Of a DNA stretch of 64,000 nucleotides, positions 33,708 through 42,733 are shown piece after piece. The notes below the pieces were generated by a model. That model made no database searches. It was not told where the DNA came from and was given only the letters and a program-made list of their open reading frames with translations. A program made the translations under genes and the position numbers. The first letter of the stretch is position 1, and each line of letters opens with the position of its first letter. This DNA comes from Guadua angustifolia. Its lineage: Eukaryota; Streptophyta; Magnoliopsida; Poales; Poaceae. The stretch spans positions 1 through 64,000 of the forward strand of contig JAYEVE010000988.1 in the NCBI GenBank assembly GCA_036346375.1. Direction: 5' to 3'.

Positions 33708-34584
33708 TAGGGTGGGCATTCGTTTGTTATTTCGGTTCAGTTTAAAAATAGTTCGGTTTTAAAAATTGGTAATTGAAATTCTCGAGACCAAAATCAGAAA
33801 CTGGACTGATTTAACCAAAAATTTGATTCGGTTAATTTAGTTTTTCGTTAACCAAAATATGATAATAGCATTCATCTCATACAAGTCAACAAGCAGTTTA
33901 CAGTAAGCAGTCCCAAAACTTAACCAAAATTGTCCTCATCAAGCCAAAACCATCCTGAGAGTTAACTGCTCTATCAATTTCAGCCAGAACTCACCAACAA
34001 TCGCCCAATCACGACGACCGATGACAGGAGAGATGGGGTTGTGGCCGCCAATGGCCTCCTCCGCTGCTGCCAAGCAAGGATGGCGGCGATTGCCCACCTT
34101 GTCTCCACCAATGATGAGCAAGGAAGTGGCCCCACCCTTCGTCATCAACCTTGATGTTGTTGCTAGATCCTACTCCGCCCTTCGCCACTGGATACTTCTT
34201 CCTTCCCGGCCACCTTGTTGTGCGGCGGTGACCATGAGGTGCAGCTGGAGGAGTAGGCGGTGTGGCACTGCCCGGGCGGGCGCAGTGAGTGGAGGTGGCA
34301 GCGTGGCTAGGGAGGAGGGCGGTGGGAATTGATGGAGGAGAGAGATGGGGGAGAGAGAAAGGAGGTGGAGAAGATATGGGATCTCATCAGGTGGGGGAAA
34401 GACTGGGAGAGATGGGACCTAGTCTAGTGGGTTGTGGGCTGGTAGGCATTCGGTATTAGTCATTTTGGTTTCTGGAACCAAAGAACCAAACCATATACCG
34501 AAAACCTGAAAAAACAAAAAAAATTGGTTAATTTGGCTTGGTTTGTTAGGTAATTCTGTTTTGGTAAAAAAATGCACACCCATA
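33708..34584. mobile_element. hAT-like non-autonomous element with 8-bp target duplication
   Basis: The 877-bp element is bracketed by perfect 8-bp repeats GTCTAAAC (33700-33707 and 34585-34592). Its ends TAGGGTGGGCATT and (reverse complement of the right end) TATGGGTGTGCATT form short imperfect inverted repeats. Eight-base duplications and such termini fit the hAT superfamily. The inside has cggtt-rich subterminal repeats and a GC-rich central 400 bp (33950-34340) with short open frames but no transposase. Confidence 0.85.
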
Positions 34585-34592
34585 GTCTAAAC

Positions 34593-34776
34593 CTTTACGT
34601 GACACTGAAATACAGTATATACCAGCAATGGAGAAATTATATCATCTGTGATGGAGTAATTAGTAACCTATTCGGATGGTTAACACACTTTCTAGGACGA
34701 TCGAATTGATCATGACAAGTTAGAGGCATGGTTTGCCTATGCAATTAGGGTCTACGGCAAGTAGGCTAGGGAGTAA
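34593..34776. other. Unassigned spacer
   Basis: Short AT-rich sequence between the hAT-like element and the Tourist MITE. No feature was seen. Confidence 0.3.
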
Positions 34777-35007
34777 GGGTCTGTTTGTTTCAGCTTTGAA
34801 TTATCTAAAAGCTGATTCTGCATTGTGGTTGTAGAGAAACTGATTCTCTAAAAACTGAAATCCAAAAGCACCTATAAAATGGATTGTAGATTCTAGTATA
34901 TATGAGTGGATTGTATTGTGAGAATCGAATTCTAGAATTAGATTATTTGTTTTTTATTCTACTTTTAAAGCCAGAATTTATAATCAAAAACTAAAATAAA
35001 TAGACCC
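34777..35007. mobile_element. Tourist-like MITE with TAA duplication
   Basis: This 231-bp element has ends GGGTCTGTTTGTTTCAG and (right end, complemented) GGGTCTATTTATTTTAG, with TAA on both sides (34774-34776 and 35008-35010). It shows the usual AT-rich interior and no coding capacity. Confidence 0.82.
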
Positions 35008-35369
35008 TAAAAACTACGACATGTCGACACAAACTATGGCTCGAACCAAAGGATCAAGTCAAACTTCCCTAAATGTTTAGATTTATAGTCATTTGCCATG
35101 AGTCACTTTCAAAGCACCTTGGATCCCAAATTTATGTACACCACACTCCACACACTCCAGTCTCCACGCTTCAGCACTAGAGATGCTTTTTAAGCACCTG
35201 GGCCCTCGTGAGGTCCTAGCATGTCGATTTATTTAAAGATATAGCACAAAAGCTGATTACATGTACCTCACAAAGTTACAATGAAGACCCTTCAATGATG
35301 AGAAATTGCACAGGGCACCTTGGATTTTTGTGGATATGGACACTCCCTGAGTTTGAGCGAGGCTATCTC

Positions 35370-35705
35370 TTCATACTCGAGCTCGGTAAAACTCGAACTG
35401 ACCTTGAGTTGGGGTCCGAGTTTTGATCCAAGCTCGAGGTTGGCCTAGTTCGAGATCAAGTATGCTCAAGCTCGGCTCGAGTAAGCTCAGTAAGCTTAAT
35501 AAGTTCAGTAACAAGCTTGACTTAGTAATAAACTCGAGTAAGCTCTGCTCAAAGAAGCTTGATCCAAACTCAAGTAGGCTCGCGAACTATTCGAGTCAGC
35601 TTACCTAAGCTCGCGAGCTCGAGTTCAGCTCGTTCGGAGCTTAAATCAAGCTCGAACCAAGCCTTTCGCAAGCCGAGCTTGAGCTACTCGAGTAGCTCGT
35701 GAGTT
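35370..35705. repeat. AGCTCG-rich degenerate repeat tract
   Basis: About 335 bp built from variants of aagctcgag, gagctcg and aagctt in both orientations, ending in a poly-T. Such clusters are seen as subterminal repeats of plant DNA transposons, but no terminal inverted repeats were found. The open frame across it is an artefact of the repeat. Confidence 0.5.
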
Positions 35706-36047
35706 TTGAGCTTTTTTTTTTTACAGTCCACTTGGAAGATGGCCTCCTTTGCTCCTACAAGATGGTTGATCGAAGCAGCAAGTTGCAGGTTAGCGTGGTT
35801 TGAAGCGCTCTCGTTGGTGGCAGCTTTTCATGATGAGCTGGGATCTCGTCGACATCAGACTGCGCATATGCAAGATTTGGAGAAATCAAGAAACTAGGGT
35901 TACTGGCCTTCTCCGGCAATAGATGTAAGCTAGTCATCCATCCGGTGACCGGAGGAGAACTCGATGTCGAGAAAGAGAAAGAACATCACAAGCGTACGTG
36001 TGTGCGTGTGTATATATATATTTAACATTAAGCCTATAACCTCATTA

Positions 36048-36345
36048 AGGTCCTGTTTGTTTAGATTTTTTCACCGGCTTAAAAGCCAAAAGCTACAGAC
36101 TAAACAAACGAGTAGCTTTTTATCTAAGCTTTCCAAAAGCCATAAGCCTCTATATAACTAAAAGCCAAAAACCACTGGAGACAGACTTTTTTAGCTTATT
36201 GATGGTTGATTTTAGACTAATAACACTAAAGTTAGGTAATATTACCCACCTCTATCACGTACAAAAACCATTAGCTTTTAAGCTATTTAAACGAAAAGAC
36301 TAGTTTTAAGCTATAAGTTAAAAACCTAAGCTTAAATAAACGGTA
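36048..36345. mobile_element. Probable Tourist/Harbinger-type MITE
   Basis: The left part ggtcctgtttgtttagat and the right part ttaaataaacggtacct (complement aggtaccgtttatttaa) form imperfect inverted ends around an AT-rich, aaagccaaaagct-rich interior. A TAA lies at the left edge but not clearly at the right, so the exact limits are uncertain. Confidence 0.5.
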
Positions 36346-37092
36346 CCTCTATCACGCATAAAACCATTAGTTGCAAGCTATTACCATCAAGATTTTCGGT
36401 TTGAAAACAGCAAGAAATCAACACAAACGGAACTAACATCCTTGCCTACAACACATGCATGCAGACTGGTCCTGATAAGGGACGACAACATGAATGAAAC
36501 CTCTTTCAATGCTGTTATATCTCACGCATTCTCAAATTTTGTGTAGGCTAGAAAAATGTATTTGCTACAACTAATATTCTTTCAATGCTGTTATAATTTC
36601 TGTGAGCAAGCTTGGTACAGAATTTATGGAAGTTTGACACCTTCCAACTTGTGAATAGCAACATCCCAATTTGTTTATGGAAGAGACCATTCAGTAGGCA
36701 TTTTGAGGCAATACAGTGATATGCTAGCCATATGTGTGCTCACTGCAGTAGGACAACATAAGAACACCCTCTTTTTCACAATTTTAGATGTTGATTTAAC
36801 TTGTTTAGTATAGCCATCAATTGAGCACCCGGCTCCACTTTGTTTTAGTACATCAGAGTATAACATGCACAACTTGCATATTGTAAGCATTCTTTCTATT
36901 TGACCTCACATACTGCTCTACTGTCCATTTGTTTTCACGTGCTGAATTGTTAAAAGTATGACTGGTTGTTTTGGGATGATGCAAAGTGTGATCCAGTTAT
37001 TATCTAAAATAGAAGCCAATTAGTCTCTAGTTGAACCTCTTGTTTGTCGTGTATCAATGTGTAATATATATAACAGATCAAACAAAAGCAGT
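36346..37092. other. Unassigned AT-rich sequence
   Basis: No gene or transposon ends were recognised in this stretch. Confidence 0.3.
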
Positions 37093-38010
37093 TTCAGCAC
37101 ATGCCTTATCTCGGAACAACAGATCAAACAAAAGCAGTTTCTAGTAATAGCGAACTACCACATCCAGCTATTGCATGCAGAAAATCAGCACAAGTACAAC
37201 TTTTGTAACTATTACCTGAATAACTGTGAATTGTGGCTTACCGTTGCCTTCTCCTGGAGCTTTAACTCTAACCACTTCTCAGGGTTAAGTGCTGGAAAAC
37301 AAGACAACAATCATTTAGTTACATGTTGTGCCGATCCCATGAATGCAGCAATCATTTAGCTAACATGCGTAGTTTTATTGTTCTGTGTTTTTGAATTTCT
37401 GATTTAACATCGTGTACCCTTTGTGTAGCTGGACAGGAAAGATTTAGGACCTTGAAGGTGAACGAAACATAGGACTATTTATTGCTGGACACATTAACTG
37501 GGGAAGTATTGAGTTTCTTGAAATGAAATTCGAGTCCTGAGCATCACATGGGACTATTTTCAGTCAATTTTGCCTTGATTTTTTCAACAAACTGCACTCT
37601 AGCTTAAACTGGTAGTATTTTTTTCAGGCATAATGCAGCTGGTTTGTCTACCACCAGATCACAAAATTGATAATTAGATATTTTTGAACAGGAAATAAAA
37701 GATCCTCAGCACCATGGAAATCACGGTAAAGCTATAATCTATTTAGCACCAGAGCAAAGACAACAATCATTTAGTTACATGTTGTGTCGATCCCATGAAT
37801 GCAACAATCATTTAGCTAACATGCGTAGTTTTTTTGTTCTGTGTCTTTGAATTTCTGATTTAACATCGTGTACCCTTTGTGCAGCTGGACAGGAAAGATT
37901 TAATAGTGTAGCTTCAGCACATGCCTTATATCGGAACAACAGATCAAACAACTATTGCAGTTTCTAGTAATAGCGAACTACCACATCCAGCTATTGCATG
38001 CAGAAAATCA
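37093..38010. repeat. Local duplicated blocks in the order R1-R2-R2-R1
   Basis: R1 (about 96 bp, ttcagcacatgcctta start) is at 37093-37188 and 37913-38010. R2 (145 bp, agacaacaatcatttag start, ending ggacaggaaagattta) is at 37302-37446 and 37758-37902. All copies are in the same orientation and over 90 percent alike by eye. No coding function was recognised; R2 contains ttgtgcagctgg, which resembles a splice acceptor followed by exon sequence. Confidence 0.75.
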
Positions 38011-39304
38011 ATATATGCTCTAATAAATCGATTGCACAAAACCCTAATCCCCAATAGGAGCAGCGGCTAAATGAGATCACAATCTCTCGTTCAAAGCTCA
38101 AAAAACCAGAAAGGAGGAGCCAAAACAAGAGTGAAACGGAGACGGATGCCTACCGTGACCGACGAACTACTCGCGCGCAGCCACTCCGTCGCCGCCACCG
38201 CCGGGACTCCCAACCGCACAGGTAAGAAACGGACGAACTCCTCGCGCTCAGCCACTCCGCCGCCGCACCGGGAAAAGATGCAATCGGAAAGAATCCACGG
38301 GTTAAATAGGAATCGGAAGAGAATCCAAAAAGGAAAAGAGGGCAGAAGATACTCATCTCCACGCGAAAAAATCGGAGTAGATCGGAACAGATCGGAGCGA
38401 GGATTGCGCTGGGGAGATTAAGCGAGCCGGGTTGTGGCGCGGGGGATTTGGGGGCGATCCGGATTTCGCGCCCGGGGAATTTGGGGATGATCGCGTGGAG
38501 AGAGAGGAGTGCGGTGCGGGAGCGCGTGTGGGGTCAGGGGACGCTGAAGAACGTACCATGCCACCAAGTGCTGCATTATATTAGTAGAGATGAACGAATA
38601 GAAGAAAGGGCGACTAGAAAACTTGCGGCGGCCAGCACTAGAACTTCTGTGTCTGTGTTTGCTCTTGGCGGCCGTGATTGTCTTTGTTTGCTCTGCATTC
38701 TGAACAACTTGCTATCGTCTGGAGTATTTTCTGTTGTCGCTTGTTTTCTCTGCAGGTATACAGACGTACCACAAAGCTTCACAACGTTGGTGATACTCTG
38801 AAGAACAGATCGGCGGCAAGGCTGTGTTGTCGTTGAGTTCGGAAGAGCGAAGAGTTGCCGAGGCAACTTGATGCCAATTGAATTCTGAAGATCAATTCCC
38901 GTCATTATTGATTCAGTTAAAAATGCGAAGGTAATATCTTTAGATCCGATTGAGCTAATTTTTATTGGGTTAGCTTCCAAATTGAGTCTAGTTTTTACGG
39001 TTAAAATTTCACATCAATCTAACGGTGGGATCTTTCGTAATTACTGTTTTAATGAACATAGGTTAATCTGTTTTTGTCACCCCTCTGATTGACGTCATCC
39101 GATCCTACACACTCCACCGCGCGCGGCCCTCCACTGACCAGAGCACCCCACAGCCCCACCGATGCCTCCACCAAGAGGTTAGTCGCCGGCCAGCACAAGT
39201 TTGTCGTCTTTCTTTGCTCTTTCCGATTTGGTCACCATGGAGATTTCAGAGATCTTGTGGTTGACTCTGTCGCTGCTGGTGTGGTGAGATGGTTTGCTGC
39301 ATCA
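38011..39304. other. GC-rich exon-like sequence, unassigned
   Basis: The block 38060-38560 is GC-rich and could be a promoter or first exon of a gene fragment on either strand. Frames are open on both strands (117 codons plus at 38071-38421; 69 codons minus at 38353-38559) without family resemblance. The text ttgttttctctgcag|g near 38755 looks like a splice acceptor on the plus strand. I see no complete gene. Confidence 0.35.
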
Positions 39305-40121
39305 GAGCATCTCCAAAAGTGAAGCCTTAAAATAGAGTCCTATACCTTAAAATAGGGCCTAAACTAAAAGAATTAGGGCCCAAGATAACTATTGACTGCA
39401 GCAATTAGACCCTAAACTCAACCCTAAACTCACAACCCTTTAATTTTTGGTGGCAAAATTGTTGGCACCACAGCCAGCGCTCTTCCGCGCCATTTTGCTA
39501 TCGCCCACCCGCGCGGCGTTGTTCGTAGCTCTGTTTTTCTTGCGTGTTGCCCATCGCTGGCTGTCGGCCATGGGACCTTCTCGTCTCCCTCCTGCCCGTA
39601 CAGGCCGCTCGACGGCGAACAGCAGGTGAGAAAAATTCGACGCCAATCGTGCATGCATTCTGTTTGTCAACTGGAGGAAGAGTCATGCATGCATTCTGAT
39701 TGACAATGCATGAGAAATGAAAAACACAATTTCGTTCCATATGTTTTGAAGTGCAAGAACAAAAATAATAGATTGGTTGCAGGAAAAGAAATACCAGGTA
39801 GCCAGTGTTTTTGTGTTCCTATTGGATTAAGTTTATGTGACGATAGCTTCTTTGGCCGAAAAGAACTTCTGTAAGCTTTGTTAATCAAAATTCTGCAACC
39901 TACTAGGTACAAATGATTATTGCATATAGGATGACCAAAACATGGACAATTTCATGAAACATAGAAAGAAGTGATCTTCAGAGCAAAACTTGAAACATAG
40001 AATGGGCAAATATGAAATACAGTTCTGTTGTTGAAAACTCCGATGCAACACGGCAACAAGTCTATTATTTACCTGTCCCATGTGTTAAGATTTGCCTGCC
40101 CAGCTAGAATGCTCAGTATAA

Positions 40122-40558
40122 ATCTGATAGTCTGTCAAGCCTAACGGAGCTCAAACTCCTTGATCTGTCACAGAACAAGCTGCAAGGGTACCTGACCTTA
40201 TTGTACCTGTACTTCAACAACATTGCAGGGTCAATACCAGCAAGCATTGGGTTGCTGCCAGCTTCATGATCCTTTGGTCAGTGACAAACATGCTTCATGA
40301 TCCGTTGTGTGCAATAACAGCTTATCTGGAAAGCTTCCAGCTTCATTTGACGGCTGTCATCTATTGAAAAATATAATGATGTCCAACAATAATTTCACTG
40401 GCGACTTTCCCATGAGCCTTTGGTCAGTCACAAACATGCTCAGCACTGTCATGATCCAGAACAACAACTTTTATGGAACGTTCCCTGCTCAGCTGCCCTG
40501 GAACTTCTCACGGCTTGACATAAGCAACAACAAATTCTCTGGTCCCATCCCAAACTGA
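40122..40558 (+). pseudogene. LRR receptor-like kinase fragment
   Basis: The first piece (40122-40265) encodes SDSLSSLTELKLLDLSQNKL and then YLYFNNIAGSIPASIGLLP, two LRR units with a deletion between them. After a scrambled 40 bp, a second piece (40307-40558) encodes CNNSLSGKLPASFDGCHLL, NIMMSNNNFTGDFPMSLW, STVMIQNNNFYGTFPAQLPW and FSRLDISNNKFSGPIPN. These are consecutive extracellular LRRs of the plant LRR-XI receptor kinase type (HSL/HAESA-like). No signal peptide, membrane segment or kinase domain is present. The junction at 40272-40302 repeats words from 40419-40457, suggesting template-switch repair. Confidence 0.82.
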
Positions 40559-40988
40559 ACAAACTTCATCTCTCCTGAAATGAACTATATGGCAAGATTC
40601 CAAAGTAACATGTTAAAAATCTGAAGATGACCAGTAAATAAGTGCATCCTTGTACAAGACAGGGATCAGCAATTTAGATAATTCAAGAGCACCTATACCT
40701 GCAGTGAAGTTGAACTTCCTTTGAGTTGTTTCAGTAACTTTGGACCATTTCAAGTCCTCCATCACATTGGGACCCCTGGAAAGCACTGGTAGCAACAGTG
40801 AAAAGTTAGGTTTGACTCATGAATAGAATAGGGGTTTTGCTTCAGCACTCCTCATTAGAAAAAGTCAAGTGATGGAAGCAAAGCCCTGGAACAAAAATGG
40901 GAGTTTAGAACAAGAATCACCAGGGGATGCGATGATAGTAATAAATTACAGATGCAACTACAAACAGCCATTGATTCTTCATGATCTT
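40559..40988. other. Spacer between LRR and SMXL fragments
   Basis: No clear feature. A 60-codon minus-strand frame at 40613-40795 has no recognised family. Confidence 0.3.
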
Positions 40989-41645
40989 TTAGTGGCTAAG
41001 CTTTGATAAACACCGGAAGAACCTAAGAACCACCCCGCCGTGCTCACTAACAAGTCTCCCGACCACAGGGGCCAGCTCCCCGATCCACGCTGCCATCGCC
41101 GCCTTGTCGCCGGCGAGCTTGGCAAGCTCCGCCTCCAGCTGCAGGACCTTCGCCCCGGCGAGGGCCGGGGAACCGGCCGTCGGGATTCTCTGGATTGCCT
41201 CCTTGAGCACCACGTCGGGGCCGGCGTCGCCCACAAGCACCGGGTTGCGGCACGCGGGCTTGAGCATGACGTCGAGCACCTTGCGCGCATCGTCCCCGCC
41301 GCCGGGTCTAGCGGCGGCAGCCGCCAGTCGAGGGTTGATGTAGGCGCTGGCGGTGCCGACGCGCGGGAGAGGGAAGGGATAGCGGGATGGGCGTAGAAGC
41401 GGGGGTGGAGAGGACCGGGAGGACGAGGAAAGGGACTGCTCGATGGTGGACTTGACGGCGGCCGAGGAGAAGGACGCCTCGCGCATGACGCGGCTGACGG
41501 AGGGGTCGTCGAGGATGGAGAGCACGAGCTGCTCGAGCTCGACCTTGACGGCGAGGAGCGGCTGCTGCGCCGCCTCGGGGCAGCCCCGCCGCTGCTGCGC
41601 CTGCGCGCGCTTCGCTCCGGACGGGGCTGGCTGCGAGGGAGAAGG
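40989..41645 (-). pseudogene. SMXL/D53-like (Clp-N domain) gene fragment
   Basis: The minus strand encodes KRAQAQQRRGCPE, AAQQPLLAVKVELEQLVLSI, LDDPSVSRVMREASFSSAAV, DDARKVLDVMLKP, NPVLVGDAGPDVVLKEAIQR and EAELAKLAGDKAAMAAWIGE, up to VSEHGGVVL. This corresponds to roughly the second Clp-N repeat and the start of the degenerate first ATPase region of rice SMAX1-like/D53-like proteins, which are the nuclear repressors targeted in strigolactone and karrikin signalling. The family's first 100 residues and everything after the EHGGVVL segment are absent (the full proteins exceed 1000 residues). The frame is still open, and an in-frame ATG at 41660 exists, but the fragment lacks the EAR motif and the degron region. 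Confidence 0.85.
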
Positions 41646-41954
41646 CGGCCTCCACGCCATCCACGAGCGTGAGGGTCGATGGCTGCGGCGTGCGCGAGGA
41701 AGATGGCGCGCGGCAGTTGGACGCCTTCTCTAGGGACGCGCGAATAGGATAGGGCCAGCACTTGCGTCGCCAAATGCAGCGACGAACCTCCTGAGTCCCA
41801 AACCAATTTGATAATTTTTCTTAAAATACAACTTCTCTTGAAGGTGTTTCTTTTAACCAAAATCCTATATTTCTAATTAGCAACTCTTTTAAACCTGGGA
41901 CATGGAGATCTCTTGGAGATGCTCTCACAAGCTACTGCAGTCAACCATTGCTCC

Positions 41955-42312
41955 AGTCTGACAAGCCCCGAAAAGCTCCACCTACCAGAGCACCCCGGCC
42001 CTGGCATGCCGATCTCCATGTCCCCCGCGGCCAGCGTCGACACAGTGGCCACCGCGCCCAAGAAGAAGAATGCGGCAATGGCGGCTACTGTTGCCGAGAT
42101 GGCCAAGCACCTCGCCGTCGACACAGACGATGCCTTCACCGGCCTCCTCGAGCTCGCTGCTGAAGACGATGCGGACGGCCTGCGCCACGAGCTGGAACGA
42201 GCGTTGTCCGCCGTTGTGGATGAGGCTGGCCACTGGTACGTTCCGCCGGAAGGTCCTCAAGCACCGCACCCCGTTGAAGGTTGCCGCCACGTACGACAGC
42301 TTCACCGTTCTT
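41955..42312 (+). pseudogene. CCCH tandem zinc-finger (RR-TZF) gene fragment
   Basis: The plus strand encodes HPGPGMPISMSPAASVDTVA, AEMAKHLAVDTDDAFTGLLE, LAAEDDADGLRHELERALSA and VVDEAGHWYVPP, then after a frameshift near 42245 VLKHRTPLKVAATYDS. This is the N-terminal, ankyrin-type region of the plant arginine-rich tandem CCCH zinc-finger proteins, RNA-binding regulators of stress and hormone responses. The ankyrin repeats end after the first helix and no CCCH finger is present. The fragment stops exactly where the segmental duplication copy B begins (about 42313-42321). Confidence 0.8.
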
Positions 42313-42493
42313 CCGTGGTGCCACGAGAAGCACCACGGAAGGAAGCGCAGCTCGGTCAGATCCAACCTCGATCTAGATAGTAGGATGCAACACCAGCCCC
42401 AACGCTGGTCCCCGTGGATCTTCAACACCAACCACACCATCCTCGGCGCTCGTCGCCACCAACCTGAGCTCAGCAACAGAGACCACAGCCTCG

Positions 42494-42726
42494 TGTAAAG
42501 AAATGTAAAAGAAACGAATTGGGCGAACTCAGCGATCACCTTGGATCGTCATTCATTATATAGCCATAAGGATTACATGCGTGCCGTTCATGACGAGCAC
42601 TATCTCCGGAAAAGAATGAACGGAGAAGCGCTTCAGTAGCGCGTAAGACTCGGTACTGAAGAATAACAAACTCTATCAGCATACACTACTCTCTACCGTT
42701 ACAACACACACATACTAATTTTAACA
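42494..42726 (-). repeat. 3' LTR of copia E
   Basis: On the plus strand it runs from tgtaaagaaatg to ctaattttaaca. A short 233-bp LTR with TATATAG (about 42558-42564) on the plus strand text attatatagcc. The purine run GAGAGAGGC (42727-42735, minus strand) beside it is the polypurine tract. Confidence 0.95.
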
Positions 42727-42733
42727 GCCTCTC

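Larger units (their letters stand above)
39305..41924. mobile_element. Candidate DNA transposon that has captured gene fragments
   Basis: Both ends carry GAGCATCTCCAA in inverted orientation (39305-39316, gagcatctccaaaag; complement of 41910-41924, gagcatctccaagag), with TCA directly outside on each side (39302-39304 and 41925-41927). The 2.6 kb between them contain an LRR-receptor-kinase fragment on the plus strand and an SMXL/D53 fragment on the minus strand. The short inverted ends and TSD are suggestive only; superfamily is unresolved. Confidence 0.45.

Noticed and set aside
35423..35608. Serine/lysine/leucine-rich frame
   Set aside because: Artefact of the AGCTCG-type repeat tract.
37093..38010. 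Possible CRISPR-like or satellite array
   Set aside because: Only two copies of each block with unequal spacers in a plant genome; simple local duplication explains it.
38071..38421. Basic 117-codon plus-strand frame
   Set aside because: Composition-driven open frame in GC-rich, repeat-flanked sequence; no recognisable domain and an open frame on the other strand.
41040..41396. 118-codon plus-strand frame opposite the SMXL fragment
   Set aside because: High-GC shadow of the real minus-strand coding sequence; no family resemblance.
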